From the NCBI GenBank assembly GCA_902797785.1, contig CADBUD010000331.1, positions 1 through 12,052 of the forward strand: DNA of 12,052 nt, in the 5' to 3' direction. A model generated the notes under the pieces. That model was not told the origin of the DNA and did not search any database. It saw nothing but the letters and a program-made list of their open reading frames with translations. Shown piece after piece: positions 1-5,708 of this stretch. Positions within the stretch are counted from its first letter, which is position 1. Each line of letters opens with the position of its first letter. The translations under genes were made by a program, and so were the position numbers. This stretch comes from an uncultured Lachnospiraceae bacterium (GTDB taxonomy: Bacteria; Bacillota; Clostridia; Lachnospirales; Lachnospiraceae).

Positions 1-190
1 ATTCACAGCTCCGCTGTTCATAGCAACAAAATGCACATACCGAAGGCACACAGAGTGCAAATACTCCCTTCGGTCGTATTTGGCGCAATAGGAAACGAAT
101 AAATTCGTTTCCTATAACAAAAATCATGCAGTGCAAAAAGAGGTACAAAATGTACCGATACTCCTTTAGCCGCACATTTCGTACCTCTCT
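1..190 (-). repeat. Structured intergenic repeat element (left end outside window)
   Basis: This non-coding stretch downstream of the hydratase gene is dense in inverted repeats. Arms at 5-9/13-17 form a short hairpin. Arms at 39-46/67-74 enclose a smaller hairpin at 46-49/55-58. Arms at 88-100/103-115 form a perfect 13-bp palindrome. Arms at 139-153/174-188 form a 15-bp stem whose only mismatch (A147/C180) becomes a G-U wobble in a minus-strand RNA, which suggests the minus strand is the transcribed one. Two units share the same layout: GGAGTAT on the minus strand (158-164 and 61-67), two bases, then a 4-bp hairpin with a 5-base loop. The minus strand is open as a 68-codon frame at 18-224, but it has only a TTG start and no ribosome binding site, so I do not call a protein. 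I infer a dispersed Lachnospiraceae-type repeat; copy number cannot be seen here. The rest of the gap (191-279) shows nothing clear. Confidence 0.6.
135..188 (-). terminator. Candidate intrinsic terminator of the hydratase gene
   Basis: Read on the minus strand, the arm 188-174 pairs with 153-139 over 15 positions (one G-U), and the second arm runs straight into five T residues (139-135). It lies about 90 bases past the hydratase stop codon at 280. The 20-base loop is longer than usual, and a smaller alternative hairpin (142-146/152-156) uses the same 3' arm. The hairpin belongs to the repeat element, so termination may be a by-product of that element. Confidence 0.45.
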
Positions 191-279
191 TAAAACCAAA
201 CACCATATATAATTTGCCCGTCAAAAGTGATACTTACGGATTTTGTAAGAAAACTATCTCTTTCAACGAAACTCATTCA

Positions 280-2547
280 TTATCCACGATAATAATTGAT
301 CAGACATCCCTTCAAAATAATTGTCCTCTCATCATCTGTCAATTCACCCATTTTCAGAACGATTTCCTTCATTCCTTCATTGACTACATAAGCTTTCATT
401 TCTGAAGCCTTTTGTTCAACAGCCTGACGAATCTCAGGAACAAAGAGATAATCCCCGTTCTTAAACGGAAGCTCGCCCCGGTCGATCAAAAATGGAAGCA
501 TTCCCCAGTTGATCAGATTGGAACGATACCGCTTCGTCGCATATTCGTTCGCAATATTTGCCCATCCGCCTAAGACCTTCTGACAGGAAGCTGCCTGCTC
601 TCTGGCAGATCCATCTCCCGGTTTTACTGCAAATATCGTACTTCCAATTCCGGTATTCTCCTTTGTAATCTCATAGCTTTCTTTGATTTTATTTAAAACA
701 GCCTCAATCTCAGGCAATGCACTCTCCGGCGCCTCTCCTGCTTCTCTGGCTTTTTCTGCTGCCTGTACCTCTTTGGCTCGTCCCACGTACTCCGGATCCT
801 TTCTGGACAAAGTAAACTCTGCCAGCCCCAAAGGATTGGAACGATAAGAAGAAGTTTCCCCTGAAGGGATCAATTCATCTGTCGTCGTAACCGGATCATG
901 AATTTCTGAAACGACCTTTAACAGGAGATGATCTGTCAAAGCACACATTGCCGGCCAATCCTTGATATTTGGTCCAAATTTGATCTCAACGGACGGATCT
1001 GCTACACCCTTACTGTCAAAAATCCTATTTTCATAAATCTTTTTGTCAAAGTGATATGCCGGCTTTCTAAAGGTCGCATCCACCTCCGTAGCCGCTGTCA
1101 AATATCCCTTGTTCGCTGCTGTTGCTGCAATAGAACGCGCATCCATCAAAGCTACGGATGCGATTTGACCGCTCTGCAGCTTGGAGCCTTCCCGGTTCGG
1201 GAAGTTTCTTGTTGAATGACGGATACTGAAGCCATTATTGGACGGAGTATCTCCGGCACCAAAGCATGGTCCACAGAATGCAGTCTTAAGAATCGCACCT
1301 GTTTCCAGAAGCGCTGCTGCTGAACCATTCTTCACCAGCTCCATATAAATCGGTGTGCTGGCCGGATATACGCTCAGGGTAAATTCATCCGGACCGATGC
1401 TCTTTCCTTTCAGGATATCTGCTGCATCACAAATGTTTTCGAATCCGCCGCCTGCGCATCCGGCGATGATTCCCTGATCTACATAAAGCTTTCCATTCCT
1501 TACTTTGTCTTTTAATGTAAAGTCCACTGCACCATCTAAACTGACCAGAGCTTTCTTTTCACAATCCTCCAAAATATCCATTAAGTCAGCATTTAATTCT
1601 TCAATTGTATAGGTATTGCTCGGATGGAATGGCATAGCGATCATTGGTTTGATTTCTGACAAGTCAATTTCGATCATGCCATCATAATATGCAATGTCGC
1701 CAGGATTTAACTCTTTGTAATCCTCTTTTCTTCCATGAATTTCGTAGAATTCTTTTACCTTTTCGTCTGTTTTCCAAATGGAGGAAAGACAGGTCGTTTC
1801 TGTTGTCATGACATCTACGCCAATTCGGAAATCTACGCTTAAGTTCTCAACACCAGGTCCGACAAACTCCATGACCTTATTATTTACATATCCATTTCCA
1901 AAGACTTCTCCAATAATTGCCAAAGCAACGTCCTGCGGTCCGACCCCTCTCTGTGGCTCTCCCTTCAGGTAAACTCCTACGACTCCCGGCATATTGATAT
2001 CGTATGTTTTGGAAAGAAGCTGTTTTACCAGCTCCGGGCCACCTTCTCCCATTGCCATCGTTCCCAGAGCTCCATAACGGGTATGACTGTCGGAACCTAA
2101 GATCATTGCCCCGCCACAGGCAAGCATTTCTCTCGCATACTGATGAATGACTGCCTGATGAGGAGGAACATATACTCCACCGTATTTTTTCGCACATGTC
2201 AGACCAAACATATGGTCATCTTCATTGATCGTTCCACCCACGGCACACAGACTGTTGTGACAATTCGTCAATACATAAGGCACCGGAAATTTCTCCAATC
2301 CGGATGCTCTGGCGGTCTGAATAATCCCCACAAAGGTGATATCATGAGAGGTCAATTTGTCAAATTTGATCTTCAGCTTGTCCATATTACCGGAGGTATT
2401 ATGCTCTTCTAAAATGTGGTATGCAATAGTCTGCTTTGCCGCCTCCTTCAAAGAGATATCTTTTCCTGTCTTTGCTGTTACAGCCTCTTGCTCTTCTACA
2501 ATTTCTGTTCCATTTAAAAGATACACGCCTTTTTCATAGAGTTTCAT
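280..2547 (-). CDS. ybhJ: Aconitase-superfamily hydratase, YbhJ type (755 aa)
   Basis: This is a cytoplasmic [4Fe-4S] hydro-lyase of the aconitase superfamily. It closely resembles Escherichia coli YbhJ as I remember it, including length (about 750 aa). Residues 1-580 hold the three N-terminal aconitase domains and 630-755 the swivel domain, with a charged helical linker at about 586-625. The three cluster cysteines are C364 (GCAGGGFEN), C425 and C428 (CGPC). Other conserved elements are IHQ (H135), GSDSHT (151-156), MEF (E227), RNFPNR (R447, R452), GSAR (S647, the catalytic Ser position in aconitase; R649) and YRSNL in the swivel domain. Two positions differ from true aconitases: TNCHNS stands where an Asp-His pair is expected, and GSAR replaces GSSR. 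The substrate may therefore not be citrate; YbhJ's reaction is unknown to me. The ATG at 2547 has a good site (AAAGGAAG, about 5 bases upstream). The gene has its own promoter inside the preceding FIST gene. Confidence 0.93.
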   Translation of the reverse strand: MKLYEKGVYLLNGTEIVEEQEAVTAKTGKDISLKEAAKQTIAYHILEEHNTSGNMDKLKIKFDKLTSHDITFVGIIQTARASGLEKFPVPYVLTNCHNSLCAVGGTINEDDHMFGLTCAKKYGGVYVPPHQAVIHQYAREMLACGGAMILGSDSHTRYGALGTMAMGEGGPELVKQLLSKTYDINMPGVVGVYLKGEPQRGVGPQDVALAIIGEVFGNGYVNNKVMEFVGPGVENLSVDFRIGVDVMTTETTCLSSIWKTDEKVKEFYEIHGRKEDYKELNPGDIAYYDGMIEIDLSEIKPMIAMPFHPSNTYTIEELNADLMDILEDCEKKALVSLDGAVDFTLKDKVRNGKLYVDQGIIAGCAGGGFENICDAADILKGKSIGPDEFTLSVYPASTPIYMELVKNGSAAALLETGAILKTAFCGPCFGAGDTPSNNGFSIRHSTRNFPNREGSKLQSGQIASVALMDARSIAATAANKGYLTAATEVDATFRKPAYHFDKKIYENRIFDSKGVADPSVEIKFGPNIKDWPAMCALTDHLLLKVVSEIHDPVTTTDELIPSGETSSYRSNPLGLAEFTLSRKDPEYVGRAKEVQAAEKAREAGEAPESALPEIEAVLNKIKESYEITKENTGIGSTIFAVKPGDGSAREQAASCQKVLGGWANIANEYATKRYRSNLINWGMLPFLIDRGELPFKNGDYLFVPEIRQAVEQKASEMKAYVVNEGMKEIVLKMGELTDDERTIILKGCLINYYRG

Positions 2548-2591
2548 AATTTCTTCCTTTCTGCCATCTGTTAATTTTGTTTCACTTTGTC

Positions 2592-2609
2592 TATGATTAT
2601 ATAATCATA
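2592..2609. promoter_or_regulatory. Perfect 18-bp palindrome over a -10 box, candidate operator
   Basis: TATGATTATATAATCATA reads identically on both strands. It covers the stop codon of the FIST gene (2605-2607) and fully contains the minus-strand TATAAT (2596-2601) of the promoter proposed for the hydratase gene. The lack of a loop argues against an RNA hairpin and fits a site for a dimeric repressor that would block the -10 region. No regulator is identifiable in the window. AT-rich sequence makes chance palindromes commoner, so the operator role is an inference. Confidence 0.45.
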
Positions 2610-2624
2610 TCGCCAAAATTGCAA
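2596..2624 (-). promoter_or_regulatory. Sigma-A type promoter for the hydratase gene
   Basis: On the minus strand, TTGCAA (2624-2619, four of six matches to TTGACA) is followed by exactly 17 bases and then a perfect TATAAT (2601-2596). Transcription would start near 2589, giving a leader of about 40 bases before the ATG at 2547. The promoter lies across the last codons of the FIST gene, so the hydratase can be expressed independently of the kinase-FIST pair even though it also lies directly downstream of it. Confidence 0.65.
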
Positions 2625-3807
2625 ATGTTTCATTATTATATGCGTTGTAGAGTTTTCCGCCCCGCTTTCCCCGAACCGGACAGAACTCGCCAAAAGAATA
2701 CATCCCTATCAGATTTATTTCATCCGGTACTTTTCCCTGATAAGCCCTCGCTTCCAGATTCTTATCTGTGATAATCAGGCCATACCTTGCAACACAGGAA
2801 ATACAGATAATCGTGCTATACGTATATTCTTTTTCCTCCTGAATCTTTTCAAAAATATGCTGAAACGCTTCTTTTACAGATGTTTCCACTCCTTCTTTAC
2901 TGATCATACAAATACTTAGTTCGCTTCCCACATCAATATTCCTCATAAAACACGCATAGTCCATCCCATGATCCAGATAATAGATTCCTGAAAGCCGGTC
3001 TATTGTATCTCCATCATCCGTTTTCACAGTAGATATGAACGGTGTATTTACAAACCGTGTCACTCCCTCACTCTTTTCTTTTACCAGTCCTGCCTCTTCC
3101 AAAACGGTCTTAATGGAGCGATTGTTTAATGTATATACGTTTCTTCCCTCTGATTTTGTCACTTTATATTTAGAAATCGTTTTCTCTTTTGTCGAAAATT
3201 CCGTCTTGATCAATGGCTTTATCTTCCCACATACTAAAATCATGGCAACTCTCCCCATTGACGAAACACCGTCAAAAAAAACATTTGCCGCAGAAAACTG
3301 AAAACCATCTCCCGCGCATCCGCCAAATACTGGAACTCCTCCTGAGATTTCATCTAAAACGTCCACTAACTCTTCATTTAAAAAAACTTCATTTCTTCCT
3401 GACCATGGACTCGCCAGAGTAAAGATAACTTTTTCTTTCTCTGTTTTTTGTTCTGATAATTTTTTATATAATGCCTTGATCTGACCGAGTCCCGAAGATT
3501 CGATTTTATCAGAAATTCCAACATGAAACTCACAATCATCTGCCGTCAGAACCAACATTTGTATACTCATTTCAGAAAATCCCCGCTGTTTGCTCAATGT
3601 TCCCATGGACACACAGCCTATCACAGGAAAGTCAAACTCTTCTTTTAATCGTACTGTCAACTCCTGTGTATCCATATCGTAATCACACATAACAATGCCA
3701 CAAGAGTTTTTCAATAACGGCTGCCCTTTCTGAAGCTGCTCTTTTAATTCTTCCATTGCAGTCTCTAAATCATCTATTTCCTCTGTATATGCAAATTTTG
3801 ATTTCAC
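2605..3807 (-). CDS. Stand-alone FIST-domain sensor protein (400 aa)
   Basis: The product is a soluble FIST protein (FIST_N then FIST_C), a ligand-binding sensory module usually found fused to or encoded beside signal-transduction proteins. Numbering from the GTG start, FIST_N covers about residues 25-205, with IGCVSMGTL (63-71) and the glycine-rich GGVPVFGGCAGDG (156-168). FIST_C covers about 215-395, with ISCVARYGL (336-344), GMYSFGEFCPV (368-378) and a terminal YNNETF like the family's usual N-x-T ending. No signal peptide or membrane segment is visible. The start is set by AGGAGG at 3814-3819, six bases before the GTG at 3807. A longer frame from TTG 3822 would put its start codon directly against that site and is rejected. 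The gene follows the hybrid kinase by 28 bases and is probably co-transcribed. I infer that it reports a small ligand to that kinase; the ligand (amino acid, nitric oxide via heme, or other) cannot be read from the sequence. Confidence 0.88.
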   Translation of the reverse strand: MKSKFAYTEEIDDLETAMEELKEQLQKGQPLLKNSCGIVMCDYDMDTQELTVRLKEEFDFPVIGCVSMGTLSKQRGFSEMSIQMLVLTADDCEFHVGISDKIESSGLGQIKALYKKLSEQKTEKEKVIFTLASPWSGRNEVFLNEELVDVLDEISGGVPVFGGCAGDGFQFSAANVFFDGVSSMGRVAMILVCGKIKPLIKTEFSTKEKTISKYKVTKSEGRNVYTLNNRSIKTVLEEAGLVKEKSEGVTRFVNTPFISTVKTDDGDTIDRLSGIYYLDHGMDYACFMRNIDVGSELSICMISKEGVETSVKEAFQHIFEKIQEEKEYTYSTIICISCVARYGLIITDKNLEARAYQGKVPDEINLIGMYSFGEFCPVRGKRGGKLYNAYNNETFAILAI

Positions 3808-3813
3808 AATGAG

Positions 3814-3819
3814 CCTCCT
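3814..3819 (-). promoter_or_regulatory. Consensus ribosome binding site of the FIST gene
   Basis: The minus strand carries a full AGGAGG here, followed by CTCATT (six bases) and GTG at 3807-3805. This decides the start codon. The upstream in-frame TTG at 3822-3820 directly precedes the AGGAGG, so a start there would translate the ribosome binding site as Arg-Arg. Confidence 0.85.
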
Positions 3820-3835
3820 CAATTATTGTACACAA

Positions 3836-5587
3836 TCATCCCTTTACCTTCAATTTTTCCGGAAGATAGTTCCTCAAAATCTTGTCCAGTTTATCTATCT
3901 CTATCGGTTTTGCAAGAAAATCATTTAATCCTTCTTTTCGATACTTGTCTGCAATCCCCGCAATGACATTTGCCGTAAGAGCAATAATGACAGCATCTTT
4001 CTGGTTCTCCATTTTTCGAATCAGATGAGTCGCCTCTATTCCATCCATCCCTGGCATCATATGATCCATAAATATGATATCAAAGGTCTCTGTTTTCAGC
4101 AATTCTACTGCCTCTTCCCCACTCATGACAAATTCCATCTGCATCTGATATGGTTTCATCATAATTTCTGCAACTTTACAATTTACCTTGTTGTCATCAA
4201 CAATCAAAATCCTTGCATCCGGCGCAATAAACTCTGCCGCTGTATGTTTCCTATTTTCTGAGTCCCCTTCAATTTCCTCCTTATCTATCTTTTCCCATGC
4301 ATGATCCACAGAATATTTTCCTATTGGGCTGGAATCAATTACTCTATTTTTTACATAAAAAATAAATGTCGATCCTTCTCCATATATACTTTTTGCCCGA
4401 ATCCTCCCGGACATCAACTCCACCAGGCTCTGCGAAATTGCAAGCCCCAGCCCCGTCCCCTCCTTTTTATGATTTACCACTGTGTCAACCTGTGAAAAGC
4501 TCTTAAAAAGCTTTTTAATATCTTCCTCTTTGATTCCAATCCCCGTATCTTTTACGCTAAAATAAAGCGCAATATTTTCGTTTTCCGAATCTCTTTGTTC
4601 ATGCCATACTCTTAATGTAATCGTTCCTTCATCTGTAAATTTCACTGCATTATTCAGCAAATTAATCAAGACCTGTTTGATTCTGACCTCATCTCCATTG
4701 AGTTCACATGGAATATCCTCGCTGATTTCTACATTCAGTGCTACATCTTTATTTTGAAGCCGAAATCCTATCATTGTAACAACATCCTTAATCATGGTCA
4801 TAATTCGGTATGGCGCATTTGTAATTTCCAGCTTTCCTGCCTCTATTTTTGAAAAATCTAAAATATCATTAATGATTGCTAATAACGATGTTGATGCATT
4901 TTTTATTAACCTTGCATTTTCTTTTGCTACTACATCGGTAGAATCTCGTAAAATAATCTCAGACATTCCAACAATTGCATTCATTGGTGTACGTATTTCA
5001 TGGGACATATTTGCCAAAAATGCACTTTTCGCCTTGTCTGCGCTTTCTGCCCGCTCTTTTGCATGAACAACTTCAGTAATATCCCTTAGTACAATAACGC
5101 CGCCAAACGTATTTCCATTATCATCCAGTGCAGGTGAAATTTTTAAAAAAAAGAAACCCTCACCATGACAATAATTTAATGGCTTTATTCCTTCAAAAAT
5201 TTTTTTGGTTTCCATGACCTCTTTACATTTATCTAAAAGCTGATTGATCCATTCCTGCGGCATATGTCCTTTAAAAATATCCCATAGATTGGTATATTTA
5301 TCTGAATCAAAACGACTCGTTGTCAACAGAAAGCGAAAATCCGGGGCAAACAAAAAAACGTCCGGTGAATTTTCCAACAATGCCTTATTATACATAACCT
5401 GCTTCTCTTTTTCTGATTCATTATAATCCCGAAGCATTGTTACCTGCTCATTCATAGCTGAGAGCAGACTCATATCTCCGGTAAGCCGGTTATATTTTCG
5501 TTCTAATTTTCTATTTTCTCTCTGTAATTCTTTTACTTTCTTTTCCAGTTCTTCCTTTTGTTTTTGCAATTCTAAAAGTGTATCCAT
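3836..5587 (-). CDS. Cytoplasmic hybrid histidine kinase with C-terminal receiver (583 aa)
   Basis: The product is a soluble hybrid sensor kinase. Numbering from the ATG at 5587, residues 4-65 are a Lys/Glu-rich coiled coil and about 70-172 a PAS domain ending in GGVIVLRDIT. HisKA is at 184-250, with the phospho-acceptor H196 in FLANMSHEIRTP. HATPase_c is at about 290-415, with N box NLLNNAVKFT (N313), G1 DTGIGI (347-352) and G2 GTGLGLAI (377-384). The receiver is at about 460-577, with acidic pair D464/D465, phospho-acceptor D508 in FMDHMMPG, T538 and K560. All key residues are present, so it should be active. There is no transmembrane segment, HPt domain or output domain, so phosphate must pass to a partner encoded elsewhere. 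A GTG four codons upstream (5599) is possible. I prefer the ATG because the only Shine-Dalgarno-like run (AGAAAGGG, 5601-5608) lies one base from the GTG but 13 bases from the ATG. The neighbouring FIST protein is the likely sensor partner. Confidence 0.93.
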   Translation of the reverse strand: MDTLLELQKQKEELEKKVKELQRENRKLERKYNRLTGDMSLLSAMNEQVTMLRDYNESEKEKQVMYNKALLENSPDVFLFAPDFRFLLTTSRFDSDKYTNLWDIFKGHMPQEWINQLLDKCKEVMETKKIFEGIKPLNYCHGEGFFFLKISPALDDNGNTFGGVIVLRDITEVVHAKERAESADKAKSAFLANMSHEIRTPMNAIVGMSEIILRDSTDVVAKENARLIKNASTSLLAIINDILDFSKIEAGKLEITNAPYRIMTMIKDVVTMIGFRLQNKDVALNVEISEDIPCELNGDEVRIKQVLINLLNNAVKFTDEGTITLRVWHEQRDSENENIALYFSVKDTGIGIKEEDIKKLFKSFSQVDTVVNHKKEGTGLGLAISQSLVELMSGRIRAKSIYGEGSTFIFYVKNRVIDSSPIGKYSVDHAWEKIDKEEIEGDSENRKHTAAEFIAPDARILIVDDNKVNCKVAEIMMKPYQMQMEFVMSGEEAVELLKTETFDIIFMDHMMPGMDGIEATHLIRKMENQKDAVIIALTANVIAGIADKYRKEGLNDFLAKPIEIDKLDKILRNYLPEKLKVKG

Positions 5588-5646
5588 TTTTTCTGTCACA
5601 CCCTTTCTTTTCCGGCTTATTGGCAGAATTTATTATCCCCTCTTTT

Positions 5647-5652
5647 ATTATA
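5647..5652 (-). promoter_or_regulatory. Possible -10 box for the kinase-FIST transcript
   Basis: A perfect TATAAT on the minus strand lies about 60 bases upstream of the kinase start, just after the terminator of the preceding operon. No convincing -35 box sits 16-18 bases upstream; that stretch falls in the terminator hairpin (TAGAAA-like). A second weaker -10 (GATAAT, 5637-5632) is nearby. A promoter somewhere in 5600-5656 is expected, but its exact position is uncertain. Confidence 0.35.
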
Positions 5653-5656
5653 AAGC

Positions 5657-5686
5657 AAAACTCCCTATATTTCTATAGGGAGTTTT
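5657..5686 (-). terminator. Rho-independent terminator, probably bidirectional
   Basis: Arms 5657-5669 and 5674-5686 pair perfectly over 13 bp around a 4-base loop. The GC-containing core is CTCCCTATA/TATAGGGAG. On the minus strand the hairpin lies about 20 bases past the stop of the 1629-codon gene and is followed by TTTTGCTTTAT. On the plus strand the T-run is better (TTTT, C, then seven T), although no plus-strand gene ends here. It separates the surface-protein operon from the kinase-FIST unit. Confidence 0.88.
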
Positions 5687-5708
5687 CTTTTTTTAATACA
5701 CGCATATG

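Noticed and set aside
18..224. Open 68-codon minus-strand frame rich in Cys and Phe
   Set aside because: The only upstream start is a TTG at 224 without a ribosome binding site, and the frame runs through several perfect hairpins. It is better explained as an open frame within the non-coding repeat.
233..249. CTTAC/GTAAG hairpin just after the hydratase stop
   Set aside because: The stem is only 5 bp with a 7-base loop and no T-run follows on the minus strand, so it is a poor terminator.
1880..2197. 105-codon minus-strand frame inside the hydratase gene
   Set aside because: It overlaps a highly conserved part of the aconitase-like protein in another frame, and its translation is an arbitrary Ser/Arg/Trp mixture with no family resemblance.
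3808..3822. Upstream TTG start giving a five-residue longer FIST protein
   Set aside because: The TTG lies directly against AGGAGG, so the extension would translate the ribosome binding site. The GTG at 3807 has ideal spacing.
3825..3836. ATTGT-AC-ACAAT inverted repeat between kinase and FIST genes
   Set aside because: The 5-bp arms with a 2-base gap cannot form a stable hairpin and could easily arise by chance in AT-rich DNA. There is no sign of an operator or promoter around it.
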